Source: Hyphomicrobiales bacterium
GTDB taxonomy: Bacteria > Pseudomonadota > Alphaproteobacteria > Rhizobiales > Beijerinckiaceae
Direction: 5' to 3'
Length of the DNA stretch: 16,516 nt
Assembly (NCBI GenBank): GCA_015655535.1
Contig: JAATEW010000101.1
Coordinates: 1-16,516 of the forward strand
Part shown: in pieces, positions 1 through 6,925 of the stretch
Layout of the letters: each line of letters begins with the position of its first letter
How positions within the stretch are numbered: the first letter of the stretch is position 1
Notes under the pieces: generated by a model
Told to the model about the DNA's origin: nothing
Seen by the model: the letters and a program-made list of their open reading frames with translations, nothing else
Database searches by the model: none
Program-made: the position numbers and the translations under genes

Positions 1-348
1 CCCCATCGGCGGCCCGATTTCTACACGGGCTCGATCTCCCATATCGGCTTCGATCTCGGGATCACCGGCCAAGGCCATCTTCTGTTTGGCGTCCTCGCTC
101 CGGCGCCTATTCTGCACCACTATGCCCTTGCCGGCTCCTACGCAGGCCCGCTGATCGGCGTTACGGTCGGCGGCGGCACGGATGCCAATGGCCTCGTCAG
201 CAGCAATGGCGCAATCAGCCTGCAATCCTTGCCGGGCTCGGCCACGACGGGCCTCGATGCGACGGTGGGGATCGGCTCTCTGACATTGGCGCCCGCGCCT
301 CTTCCCGCCGAACCCGTGCATTATTATCGCCGTCACCGCTGGCATTAA
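1..348 (+). CDS. DUF992 family secreted protein, C-terminal part (5' end outside window)
   Basis: An open frame runs from base 1 to a TAA at 346-348 and encodes the last 115 residues of a protein. It aligns throughout with the next gene: YTGSI followed by a GFDLGITG-like segment, then a LAGSYAG-like segment, then DANGLV and SLQSLP. This pattern (Y-T-G-S-I, F/V-D-L-G, L-A-G-x-Y/F, L-V-G-x-N, L-Q-P/S-L) is typical of DUF992, a family of small exported proteins of unknown function in Rhizobiales. The signal peptide and the two conserved cysteines of the family would lie upstream of the window. The C-terminus is a basic, aromatic tail (HYYRRHRWH), unlike the polyproline tail of its neighbour. It is probably periplasmic. 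The family assignment is from recognised sequence pattern; the function is unknown. Confidence 0.85.
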   Translation, partial: PHRRPDFYTGSISHIGFDLGITGQGHLLFGVLAPAPILHHYALAGSYAGPLIGVTVGGGTDANGLVSSNGAISLQSLPGSATTGLDATVGIGSLTLAPAPLPAEPVHYYRRHRWH

Positions 349-362
349 CATTCCTGCAGAAC

Positions 363-380
363 GATGGCAGCTTTGCCATC
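363..380. repeat. Perfect hairpin after first DUF992 gene
   Basis: GATGGCA (363-369) and TGCCATC (374-380) form a 7-bp perfect stem with a 4-base GCTT loop, 14 bases after the stop codon of the first DUF992 gene. No T-run follows, so it may be an mRNA 3'-end stabiliser or a weak terminator rather than a classical intrinsic terminator. Confidence 0.4.
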
Positions 381-411
381 GGAAGGTCTTAATTCCGGTC
401 ACAAAGCTTGA

Positions 412-439
412 GCGGGCGCTTATCTGGCGCCCGCCTTTT
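412..439 (+). terminator. Probable intrinsic terminator between DUF992 paralogs
   Basis: GCGGGCGC (412-419) pairs with GCGCCCGC (427-434) across a 7-base loop, and CTTTT follows at 435-439. This looks like a Rho-independent terminator for the first DUF992 gene. It ends only about 5 bases before the Shine-Dalgarno of the second DUF992 gene, so it could alternatively act as an attenuator between two co-transcribed paralogs. Confidence 0.6.
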
Positions 440-453
440 CATGGGAGGGAAGT

Positions 454-975
454 TTGTTCGATTTGACCCATCGCGCCCTTTTCACAGCGGCGATTCTCGC
501 CGGTATCGCCGCCGCCCTGCCGGCGGCGGCGCAAGCGCCCGTCCCCGCTCCCGCGGGCATGCTTGAATGCAATGTCAGCCCCAGCGTCGGTGCCGTCGTC
601 ACCTCGGGCCGGGCATTGTCTTGCATTTATCACCCGACGAATGGCGGCGTGGAATTTTATACGGGCTCCATCACGACGGTCGGCGTCGACCTCGGAGTGA
701 CCGGCCCCGGCAAATTGTCCTGGGGCGTCCTCATAGCGGCTCCCACGGCCGACCCATTCCCCTTGGCCGGCACCTTTACCGGCGCCACGGCCGGCCTGAC
801 CGTCGTCGCAGGCCTCGACGCCAATTCGCTCGTCGGCGGCAATGGCAATACGGTGAGCCTTCAGCCTCTCTCCGTCTCGACCCAGACCGGCGTCGATATC
901 ACGGCGGGCGTCAGCACGCTGACCCTGAAGGCGGTCGTGCCGCCGCCACCCCCGCCGCCCGGCCCTCATCACTAG
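454..975 (+). CDS. DUF992 family secreted protein
   Basis: The 173-residue product has a signal peptide (hydrophobic run at about residues 9-25, ending AAAQA before PVPA). A DUF992 domain follows: the MLECNV and LSCIYHP segments carry the two conserved cysteines, then FYTGSI, VDLGVTG, LAGTFTG, SLVGG and LQPLS. The tail is unusual: a run of seven prolines, then GPHH. I chose the TTG start at 454 because GGAGG (444-448) sits 5 bases upstream and the hydrophobic leader begins immediately after. The nearby ATG at 441 is in another frame. It is a paralog of the gene just upstream (same orientation, 105-base gap). Family function is unknown; a periplasmic location is inferred from the leader. Confidence 0.85.
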   Translation: MFDLTHRALFTAAILAGIAAALPAAAQAPVPAPAGMLECNVSPSVGAVVTSGRALSCIYHPTNGGVEFYTGSITTVGVDLGVTGPGKLSWGVLIAAPTADPFPLAGTFTGATAGLTVVAGLDANSLVGGNGNTVSLQPLSVSTQTGVDITAGVSTLTLKAVVPPPPPPPGPHH

Positions 976-981
976 ATCACG

Positions 982-1012
982 ATGATTTTGGACTGAATCA
1001 GCCCAAAATCAT
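982..1012. repeat. 10-bp inverted repeat (possible terminator) after DUF992 gene
   Basis: ATGATTTTGG (982-991) and CCAAAATCAT (1003-1012) are perfect inverted repeats separated by 11 bases, starting 6 bases after the DUF992 stop codon. They could end transcription of the DUF992 genes. They may equally be the left part of a larger intergenic repeat that continues to 1125. Confidence 0.45.
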
Positions 1013-1034
1013 GAAGCGTAATCGATTCAATAAG

Positions 1035-1125
1035 TTAGAGCGGGATAGGCGGATAAGTTTACGCAATCTGCATGAATTTGATTGCGTCGCAAAACCGCTT
1101 CACACTTTTGCTCATCCCGCTCTAA
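1035..1125. repeat. Intergenic palindromic repeat with 12-bp arms
   Basis: TTAGAGCGGGAT (1035-1046) and ATCCCGCTCTAA (1114-1125) are perfect 12-bp inverted repeats about 67 bases apart. They lie between the convergent DUF992 and dioxygenase genes. The arrangement resembles the dispersed intergenic palindromes common in Rhizobiales genomes. I see no coding capacity inside it. Membership of a dispersed family is inference, because no second copy occurs in this window. Confidence 0.5.
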
Positions 1126-1130
1126 TCCAT

Positions 1131-1802
1131 TCAGAGCGCGATCGGCTGATCCGGAAAGGCAAGCTGCTCGCGGCTCTGCCAATCGGCGCCGACATAGTTC
1201 AAAATCAAGGATTTGCGCAACCCGACGATCGGGCGGGGCGCAAATCCGTGCCAAGTATCCGTGCCCGGCACGAAAAGCGTTCCGGCATTGGGCTCGAACG
1301 GAACCCGGCCGAAGGGCCGCCCCGCCGACCTATAGAGATCGGTGCCGAGATCCTGGCTCTCCGCATCGCCACCCGAGAGCGCGATCAGCCCGGTGAATTT
1401 CTTCACGCCCAGATCGGTATGCGGCTCCAGCCAGAACCCGTCGGCATCGATCGCATATTCAAGCCGCAGATAAGTGCCGTCGAGCGGCGCGCCGCAAAGC
1501 GCGTGAAGCGCGCTTGCGACTTTTGGAGATTGCAGCGCCAGGGCCACGGCGTCGAGCAAACCGTCCTGCGCGCGCCGGGCTTGATCGACGTAAAGCCGCT
1601 CCGCAACCCATTCGCGCCAGCCCGACGCCGGGGATGGCGTCTCAAGCGGCAGAGCCGCCAGAGCCTCGACGACAGATGCCGGGAAGAGATTCTCCGCGCG
1701 AAAATAGGGAAAAGGCGCGGCGAAGCCCTGCGCCTGCGCGAGGCTCGCGCAAAAGCTCTCGGCGATCGCGCCTGCGAGATGGGGGGTGTCGGCCACGTTC
1801 AT
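1131..1802 (-). CDS. 2-oxoglutarate/Fe(II)-dependent dioxygenase
   Basis: The 223-residue protein shows the jelly-roll dioxygenase iron triad: HTD (H128, D130), a distal histidine in TWHGF (H185), and an arginine in GLRKS (R196) expected to bind the 2-oxoglutarate carboxylate. Spacing and order fit small prokaryotic 2OG-Fe(II) oxygenases. Such enzymes couple oxidative decarboxylation of 2-oxoglutarate to hydroxylation of a substrate that cannot be told from sequence. I start at the ATG at 1802; a GTG at 1841 would add 13 residues, but neither has a convincing Shine-Dalgarno. No signal peptide is visible, so it is probably cytoplasmic. It stands alone, between intergenic repeats and 130 bases downstream of the divergently unrelated Ntn-hydrolase gene. 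Class is confident; substrate unknown. Confidence 0.8.
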   Translation of the reverse strand: MNVADTPHLAGAIAESFCASLAQAQGFAAPFPYFRAENLFPASVVEALAALPLETPSPASGWREWVAERLYVDQARRAQDGLLDAVALALQSPKVASALHALCGAPLDGTYLRLEYAIDADGFWLEPHTDLGVKKFTGLIALSGGDAESQDLGTDLYRSAGRPFGRVPFEPNAGTLFVPGTDTWHGFAPRPIVGLRKSLILNYVGADWQSREQLAFPDQPIAL

Positions 1803-1807
1803 ACGTC

Positions 1808-1824
1808 TGGATTGATACAATCCA
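1808..1824. promoter_or_regulatory. 17-bp palindrome upstream of the dioxygenase (candidate operator)
   Basis: TGGATTG (1808-1814), ATA, CAATCCA (1818-1824) is a perfect palindrome with a 3-base centre. It lies 5 bases upstream of the ATG of the (-) strand dioxygenase gene. Position and symmetry would suit an operator or a leader hairpin. If translation began at the GTG at 1841 instead, it would be coding. No regulator gene is adjacent. Confidence 0.3.
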
Positions 1825-1857
1825 AACGCATTTCGTTCCACCTATTTGCCAAAGCCG

Positions 1858-1904
1858 CCCTCATGCTGAGGAGCTTGCGTAGCAAGCGTCTCGAAGCACG
1901 AGGG
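1858..1904. repeat. Rhizobiales-type palindromic intergenic repeat, copy 1
   Basis: The element starts with CCCTCATGCTGAGGAG and ends with CTCGAAGCACGAGGG. In the middle, GCTTGC (1873-1878) and GCAAGC (1882-1887) form a stem with a GTA loop. The same design, with a diverged compensating stem, recurs at 4837-4880 and twice near 16387-16495, so it is a dispersed family. It sits between two (-) strand genes. Confidence 0.8.
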
Positions 1905-1932
1905 CTTGATACAGGCGTTTTCCGACAAATGA

Positions 1933-3054
1933 TTAAGGCTTCGAAAACTCCAAGGCTGGCACCGGCATATCGGGTTTCAGCGCCGCCGCCTGAATGGTTT
2001 TCGCATCGAGATCCATGTTCATGAGATCAATTCCGCGCAAGGTCTGATCCTCATAGGTTTTGACGTAATAGCGTTTGCGCGAGAGATCGGCGATCGACGA
2101 CCATTGGGTGAATTCCAGCGGGGTTTTCGTACTGGCGCTGCGGCCGGTCTGGATGAAGCCCGACGGAATGTCGAAATTATTGAGGATATGCTCGGCCAGG
2201 CGAACGCTTTCGTCGCCCGTCGGCATTTTCCGCGCCGTCGTGACATAGGCGAGTGCCCGGACGAAGCGCGAGGGCGGCGTCGGATCGCCCGGCACACCGA
2301 GGAGGCCCGAGCCCTCGCCGAAAGGTGCGATGGTCATCTCGTCGATCTTCAAAGGCGGTGCATTCTCGGGCGAGATTTTCACGTAATTGCTGAGATTGGT
2401 GATCTGCCAGTCGAAGGTCGGCGCATTGGTCAAAACTCCGACCGGATTATCGTAGACCTTCAACACGCCGCCGATCGGCTCGATCACGATCGACGCTCCG
2501 CTCGCATCATGCAGCACGTAATGGACGGGCGGCGGCGCGCCGAGATTGGACTGCGGCAGGTCGATGATCGTAATGCCCGGCAGCGCGGCTTTCACCTCCT
2601 GCACGGTCGCAAAACTGGTCAACGCCCAGGTAAGGAACTCCCAAGGGGCAAGCGCTTTGGCCGCATCGGCCTTCGCCGGATCGGCATAGCCGGCATAGCC
2701 CGGAAACAGCAGAATGCCGCCGGCGAGACCCTTTTCGTTCATGCCGTCGGTAAATACATTCAGCCCATAGGCGTTGAGGCCGACGGCGCCATATTTGGCG
2801 TTCCAGGCGAGACCCGGCTTGCCGTCCGGTCCGGTGCCGTGCAAGGCGAAACGCCGCGGCACCACGATCGCTTGCGAATCGATCAGAAAACCGAATTCCA
2901 TGGTCCGGCCATAGACGGCGCCGCCGTCAGAGGTACGCAGCAAAAAGCTGGTGCAGGCCTGCGCGAGAGGCGCGGAACATATCGCGACAGCCGCTACACC
3001 CGCCAATGCAGCGCGGCGCCAAAATCCTTTGAAATCCGGCAATGTCGGTCCCAT
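1933..3054 (-). CDS. Exported linear amide C-N hydrolase (choloylglycine hydrolase / penicillin V acylase family)
   Basis: The 373-residue precursor has a leader (FWRR, then a hydrophobic stretch to about residue 33, ending AQA) that precedes Cys34. Cleavage there would free the N-terminal cysteine nucleophile of this Ntn-hydrolase family. The mature start CTSFLLRTSDGG, the GRTMEF segment (Arg50, with Glu53 where bile salt hydrolases have Asp), the LTNAPTFDWQ asparagine and the SRFVRA arginine match the family active site. Members hydrolyse amide bonds of conjugated bile acids, penicillin V or, in Gram-negatives, acyl-homoserine lactones. The substrate here is not determined. GAGG lies about 8 bases before the ATG. 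The gene is monocistronic as far as seen and divergent from trxB. Its FWRRA motif could route it through Tat, but Sec is also possible. Confidence 0.88.
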   Translation of the reverse strand: MGPTLPDFKGFWRRAALAGVAAVAICSAPLAQACTSFLLRTSDGGAVYGRTMEFGFLIDSQAIVVPRRFALHGTGPDGKPGLAWNAKYGAVGLNAYGLNVFTDGMNEKGLAGGILLFPGYAGYADPAKADAAKALAPWEFLTWALTSFATVQEVKAALPGITIIDLPQSNLGAPPPVHYVLHDASGASIVIEPIGGVLKVYDNPVGVLTNAPTFDWQITNLSNYVKISPENAPPLKIDEMTIAPFGEGSGLLGVPGDPTPPSRFVRALAYVTTARKMPTGDESVRLAEHILNNFDIPSGFIQTGRSASTKTPLEFTQWSSIADLSRKRYYVKTYEDQTLRGIDLMNMDLDAKTIQAAALKPDMPVPALEFSKP

Positions 3055-3183
3055 CGTTCAACCTCGCTCAATATCGCGGGTAACGCACCCGACGGCATGA
3101 GGCCGTGCGAAGATTTAAAATAATCATAGAGATTTTGGTCGGATGCGGCGGATGGCGCCGGGTCCAAGCGCAAGCTTTGCATG

Positions 3184-3212
3184 TTGCCCTGGAGCGGCGC
3201 GGCAAATAAATT
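3184..3212 (+). promoter_or_regulatory. Candidate sigma-70-type promoter for trxB
   Basis: TTGCCC (3184-3189), a 17-base spacer and TAAATT (3207-3212) match the -35 and -10 consensus at 4 of 6 positions each, about 125 bases before the trxB start. The rest of the 282-base divergent intergenic region (3055-3336) shows no other structure I would call. This is a weak match only. Confidence 0.22.
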
Positions 3213-3336
3213 GCGTAGAATGCCGTAGGCGTTTCTACCGGTCCCCGCTCTTCGTTTTTGACCGGCAAAACACCATCTAAACCGCATCCATCGCGCCGCC
3301 CGTGTCCACCCTTGCGGCGCCTGAAACGAGGCCTTC

Positions 3337-4323
3337 ATGTCCACAATCGCTGTCCCCGACGTCGGAAGAACCCATGCCAAATTGATCATCGTGGGATCGG
3401 GGCCGGCCGGCTATACGACGGCGATCTATGCCGCCCGCGCGCTCCTCGAGCCGATTTTGATTTCCGGCTTCGAACCGGGCGGGCAATTGATGATCACGAC
3501 CGATGTCGAAAACTATCCGGGCTTCGCCGAGGCGATCCAGGGACCCTGGCTCATGGAGCAGATGCGGCTTCAAGCCGAACATGTCGGCACCAAGATGATC
3601 ACCGATCATATCGTCTCGGTCGATCTCAAAACCCGGCCCTTCCGCCTCGAAGGCGATAGCGGCACGATCTACACATGCGACACGCTCGTCATCGCGACGG
3701 GCGCCAAGGCCAGATGGCTCGGCATCCCGTCGGAGACGGCGTTCAAGGGCTACGGCGTCTCGGCTTGCGCGACCTGCGACGGCTACTTCTATCGCGGCAA
3801 ACCCGTCGTCGTGGTCGGCGGCGGCAATACGGCAGTCGAAGAAGCGCTTTATCTCTCAAATCTCGCGAGCAAGGTTACGATCGTGCATCGCGGGCCGGAG
3901 TTCAGCGCCGAGCGCATCTTGCAGGAACGCCTCGTCCGCTCGCCCAATGTCAAAGTCGTCTATGATACGGTCATCGACGAGATCTGCGGCGGCGGCGAGC
4001 CAGCGGGCGTCACCCATGCACGGGTGAAGAACGTCAAGACGGGCGCTCTTCGCGACATCCCAGCCGACGGCGTCTTCATCGCCATCGGCCATGCGCCCGC
4101 TTCCGACCTCTTCAAGGGCCAGATCGAGATCAAGCCAAACGGTTATATCAAAACGGCACCGGATTCGACCGCGACCAACGTGCCCGGCGTGTTCGCGGCG
4201 GGCGATGTGGCGGACGAGATCTACCGGCAGGCGGTGACGGCCGCCGGCATGGGCTGCATGGCGGCGCTGGAGGCCGAGCGCTTTCTGGCGCATGCCGCGC
4301 ATTTGCGTTCGGCGGCGGAATAA
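3337..4323 (+). CDS. trxB: Thioredoxin-disulfide reductase
   Basis: The 328-residue flavoprotein has an FAD-binding GSGPAG at 20-25, PGGQL at 48-52, the redox-active CATC (Cys144, Cys147), a second dinucleotide fold GGGNTA at 161-166, and the FAD-contacting GDVAD near 291. It is the low-molecular-weight bacterial type that passes electrons from NADPH to thioredoxin in the cytoplasm. GAGG at 3328-3331 is 5 bases before the ATG. The NADPH 2'-phosphate motif is unusual: the canonical HRRxxxR reads HRGPEFS (184-190), so the second and last arginines are missing. The cofactor preference may therefore be altered. The downstream gene starts 4 bases after the stop and is probably co-transcribed. The enzyme family is secure; the electron donor is not. 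Confidence 0.93.
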   Translation: MSTIAVPDVGRTHAKLIIVGSGPAGYTTAIYAARALLEPILISGFEPGGQLMITTDVENYPGFAEAIQGPWLMEQMRLQAEHVGTKMITDHIVSVDLKTRPFRLEGDSGTIYTCDTLVIATGAKARWLGIPSETAFKGYGVSACATCDGYFYRGKPVVVVGGGNTAVEEALYLSNLASKVTIVHRGPEFSAERILQERLVRSPNVKVVYDTVIDEICGGGEPAGVTHARVKNVKTGALRDIPADGVFIAIGHAPASDLFKGQIEIKPNGYIKTAPDSTATNVPGVFAAGDVADEIYRQAVTAAGMGCMAALEAERFLAHAAHLRSAAE

Positions 4324-4327
4324 GACG

Positions 4328-4792
4328 ATGGCACAGTCCGCTTTCGAGGCGATCACCACGTTCATCACCGTGCGGCACATGCGCGAGGGCGAGACCTTCT
4401 CCTTCGCCTCCATGCAAATCCGGCATCCAGATCACGACGGGCTGCGCACCACCTTGGCGAAGATGGCAGGCGACGCCCTGATCGAGGATCTGGGAAATGG
4501 TTCCTACAAACTCACCAAGGCAGGCTTTGCGCAATTCGTCGGCGCGGCGCCGTCCGAAGAGGATGCTATGAAGGCCCTCCTCGCCGAGATCGCTTCGCGC
4601 GGTCTCAAAGTGGGCAAGAGTTTTCTCTGGCAGCCGCTGCAAGACAGTCTGCGTGAGAAACATCTGGGCCCCGCCGAATTGAAGCCTGCACTTGAGAAAA
4701 TGCTCGGCAGCGGATGGCTGGCGGATGGCCCGGCGCCAGGGTTCTACAGGCTGACAGAGGCGGGGGCGAAGGCGTTGATGCCTTCACCCTGA
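4328..4792 (+). CDS. Uncharacterised protein with two winged-helix-like repeats
   Basis: The 154-residue cytoplasmic protein starts at the ATG 4 bases after the trxB stop, with no strong Shine-Dalgarno, suggesting translational coupling. A longer in-frame ORF from 4292 would overlap trxB and is unlikely. Two segments look alike. Each is a helical stretch followed by a G-[SF]-Y-[KR]-L-T-[KE]-A-G beta-wing: NGSYKLTKAGF near residue 57 and PGFYRLTEAGA near residue 140. The 'YxLTxAG' wing is typical of winged-helix domains. It could be a small DNA-binding or protein-interaction module tied to thioredoxin metabolism, but the only support for that role is the gene order. I do not recognise a named family. 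Confidence 0.7.
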   Translation: MAQSAFEAITTFITVRHMREGETFSFASMQIRHPDHDGLRTTLAKMAGDALIEDLGNGSYKLTKAGFAQFVGAAPSEEDAMKALLAEIASRGLKVGKSFLWQPLQDSLREKHLGPAELKPALEKMLGSGWLADGPAPGFYRLTEAGAKALMPSP

Positions 4793-4802
4793 GGCGGCGA
4801 AG

Positions 4803-4821
4803 GCCCTCGAAGGGCGAGGGC
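4803..4821. repeat. Short hairpin between convergent genes
   Basis: GCCCTCG (4803-4809) and CGAGGGC (4815-4821) form a perfect 7-bp stem with a 5-base loop, 10 bases after the stop of the upstream gene. It may help end transcription of the trxB operon, although no T-run follows. Confidence 0.4.
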
Positions 4822-4836
4822 GAATGCGCCTATGGT

Positions 4837-4880
4837 CCATCCTTCCAGACGCGAGCTTCGCTCGCTCCTCTGGATGAGGG
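4837..4880. repeat. Rhizobiales-type palindromic intergenic repeat, copy 2 (reverse orientation)
   Basis: This is an inverted version of the repeat at 1858-1904: it begins CCATCCTTCCAGACG and ends TCCTCTGGATGAGGG. The central stem GCGAGC (4851-4856) / GCTCGC (4860-4865) differs in sequence from copy 1 but keeps its pairing, and CCAGA/TCTGG pair outside it. It lies between the convergent trxB operon and msrP. Confidence 0.75.
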
Positions 4881-4886
4881 TTTGCC

Positions 4887-5873
4887 TCACATAAACAGCG
4901 GCTCTTTTTCGAGCCCGCCATAGAGCGAGGCGACATAGTCGCCATAGCCATTATAGAGCAGGGTCGGGCGGCGCTGGCCGGTGCCGAGCACTTCCTCGGT
5001 CGCCTGGCTCCAGCGCGGATGCGGCACGGCCGGATTGACGTTGGCCCAGAACCCATATTCCGATGGGCCCAATTGCTCCCAAAACGTCTTCGGCCGCTCG
5101 GCGACAAAGGAAATCCGGGTGATCGACTTCACCGATTTGAATCCATATTTCCACGGCACGGCGAGCCGCAAAGGCGCGCCCATGCTTTTCGGCAGAGGCT
5201 CGCCATAGGCGCCCGTCACCAGGAAGGCGAGATCATTCGTGGCTTCGGTGATCGTCAGGCCCTCGACATAGGGCCAGGGATACCAGAACTGCCTTTGCCC
5301 CGGCGCCATTTTGGAATCGAGGAAGGTCTCCATCCGCACATATTTGGCACCCGATTGCGGCTTGGCATAATCGATCAACACCCTCAGCGGAAAGCCGGTC
5401 CAGGGGATCGCCATGGACCAGGCCTCGACGCAGCGATGCCGGTAGAGCCTTTCTTCGAGCGGCATGGCCTTCAACAGATCGTCGATCGCGATCGTGCCCG
5501 GCTTTTCGATCAAGCCGTCGAGCTCCACCGTCCAGGGCCGCGTCTTCAGCGCTTCCGCCGCGTCGGCGATGTTCTTGCTCATGCCGAATTCGTAGAAATT
5601 ATTGTAATGCGCGTTCACGGCTTCGGGCGTGATGTCGCGATCGAGCGTGAAGATCTCGTTGCGCTTGGCGGGATAAAGCCCGAGCGATGGATCCGGCACG
5701 GCCGACGCCGGCGTGTCCGAGGAAAAGAAGCCCGCCTCCGCCAGACCGCCGCTGGCGAGCAGCGTCCCGGTTGCGAGCGCGCTTTTGACCAAAGCCCGGC
5801 GGTTTAGAAAAAGAGATTCCGGCGTCGCCTCCCGCTCGGGAATTTCCCAGCCCTTTTTGTGGCGAATAAACAT
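4887..5873 (-). CDS. msrP: Protein-methionine-sulfoxide reductase, molybdopterin catalytic subunit MsrP
   Basis: The 328-residue precursor has a twin-arginine leader (NRRALVKSALATG at 24-36, then a hydrophobic run ending near AEA at 45-47). The sulfite-oxidase-type molybdopterin fold is marked by RHRCVEAWSM, where Cys148 is the expected Mo ligand. GAPLRLAVPWKYGFKS and FWANVNP are strong MsrP/YedY signatures. MsrP repairs oxidised methionines in periplasmic proteins. It normally receives electrons from the membrane haem protein MsrQ, usually encoded next door; no msrQ is in this window. I start at the ATG at 5873: GAGGAG lies 7 bases upstream, and the N-terminal MFIRHKKGW is typical. A 20-residue upstream extension is possible but would lack this support. 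Convergent with the trxB operon. Confidence 0.93.
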   Translation of the reverse strand: MFIRHKKGWEIPEREATPESLFLNRRALVKSALATGTLLASGGLAEAGFFSSDTPASAVPDPSLGLYPAKRNEIFTLDRDITPEAVNAHYNNFYEFGMSKNIADAAEALKTRPWTVELDGLIEKPGTIAIDDLLKAMPLEERLYRHRCVEAWSMAIPWTGFPLRVLIDYAKPQSGAKYVRMETFLDSKMAPGQRQFWYPWPYVEGLTITEATNDLAFLVTGAYGEPLPKSMGAPLRLAVPWKYGFKSVKSITRISFVAERPKTFWEQLGPSEYGFWANVNPAVPHPRWSQATEEVLGTGQRRPTLLYNGYGDYVASLYGGLEKEPLFM

Positions 5874-6052
5874 GGCAGCTCTCCTCGGCAGCTCGGACGA
5901 TCCTTTAAAGCCTATACGGGCAGCAGGGACCATTTGTTTCTTGCCTTTTCGGGACCTCCCTTCACAGGAGCGCGAGGAAATGGGCTTTCCTGTAAAAATG
6001 GTCTAAGAGCAACGCCGCCAAGATCGCGCTTCACGCTATATGGATTTCGTTC

Positions 6053-6925
6053 ATGACCAAAGCTCTCGTCGGCATTATCGGCGGCTCCGGCGTCTATGAC
6101 CTGCCGGGCCTCGCCGATCAGCGGGAAGAGAAGATCGAAACGCCTTGGGGCGAACCTTCGGATATTTTGCGCTTCGGCCGCATCGGCGCAACGGAGGCCG
6201 TGTTTCTGCCCCGTCATGGACGCGGCCACAGGCTCTCGCCGTCAGGCATCAATTACCGCGCCAATATAGATGCTTTGAAACGCGCCGGCGTGACCGATAT
6301 CGTGTCGGTCTCGGCCTGCGGCTCCTTCAAGAACGAGTTCGCCCCCGGGCTTTTCGTGCTGGTCGATCAATTCGTCGACCGGACTTTTTCAAGAGAGTCG
6401 TCCTTCTTCGGCAATGGCTGCGTCGCACATGTCTCTATGGCGCATCCGGTCGCCCCGCGTCTCGCCAAAAGGATCGCCGCCGCGGCCGAGGCCGAGGGCA
6501 TAGCCTGCGTCGAAGGCGGCACCTATGTCTGCATGGAAGGCCCGAAATTTTCCTCGCTCGCCGAGTCGCTCGCCTATAAGGGCGAGGGCTATGACGTCAT
6601 CGGCATGACCGCCATGCCGGAAGCCAAGCTCGCGCGCGAGGCGGAAATCTCCTATGCGACGATCGCCATGGTCACCGATTACGATTGCTGGCATCCGGGC
6701 CATGACAATGTCGACGTCGCCTCGGTCATCAAGATCATACAGGCCAATAGCGGCAATGCCGCGCGCCTCCTGGCTCGCCTGCTGCTTGACTTCCCGGCCG
6801 AACATGAGCCCTGTCCCATCGGCTCCGACCGCGCGCTCGACGCGGCCTTCATCACAGCCCCCGAAGCGCGCGATCCGGCGCTTTTGCAGAAACTCGACGC
6901 CATCATGAAACGAGTGAATTCATGA
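6053..6925 (+). CDS. mtnP: S-methyl-5'-thioadenosine phosphorylase
   Basis: The 290-residue protein carries the MTAP signatures in order: GGSGVY (10-15), PRHGRGH (53-59) for phosphate, SACGS (87-91), MEGPKF (161-166), GMTAMPE (184-190) and TDYDCWH (208-214), whose aspartates bind the adenine base. It cleaves methylthioadenosine, a by-product of polyamine and homoserine lactone synthesis, into adenine and 5-methylthioribose-1-phosphate. The Shine-Dalgarno is weak (GGA 8 bases before the ATG). Its stop overlaps the apt start (ATGA at 6922-6925), so the two are translationally coupled and the adenine product passes to the next enzyme. Human-type MTAP rather than purine nucleoside phosphorylase is favoured by the TDYDCW motif. 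Confidence 0.93.
   Translation: MTKALVGIIGGSGVYDLPGLADQREEKIETPWGEPSDILRFGRIGATEAVFLPRHGRGHRLSPSGINYRANIDALKRAGVTDIVSVSACGSFKNEFAPGLFVLVDQFVDRTFSRESSFFGNGCVAHVSMAHPVAPRLAKRIAAAAEAEGIACVEGGTYVCMEGPKFSSLAESLAYKGEGYDVIGMTAMPEAKLAREAEISYATIAMVTDYDCWHPGHDNVDVASVIKIIQANSGNAARLLARLLLDFPAEHEPCPIGSDRALDAAFITAPEARDPALLQKLDAIMKRVNS

Noticed and set aside
567..2024. 485-codon open frame on the + strand crossing the DUF992 gene, intergenic repeats and the dioxygenase gene
   Set aside because: It is arginine/proline-rich, out of frame with two recognised genes and runs through palindromic repeats; it is a by-product of high G+C.
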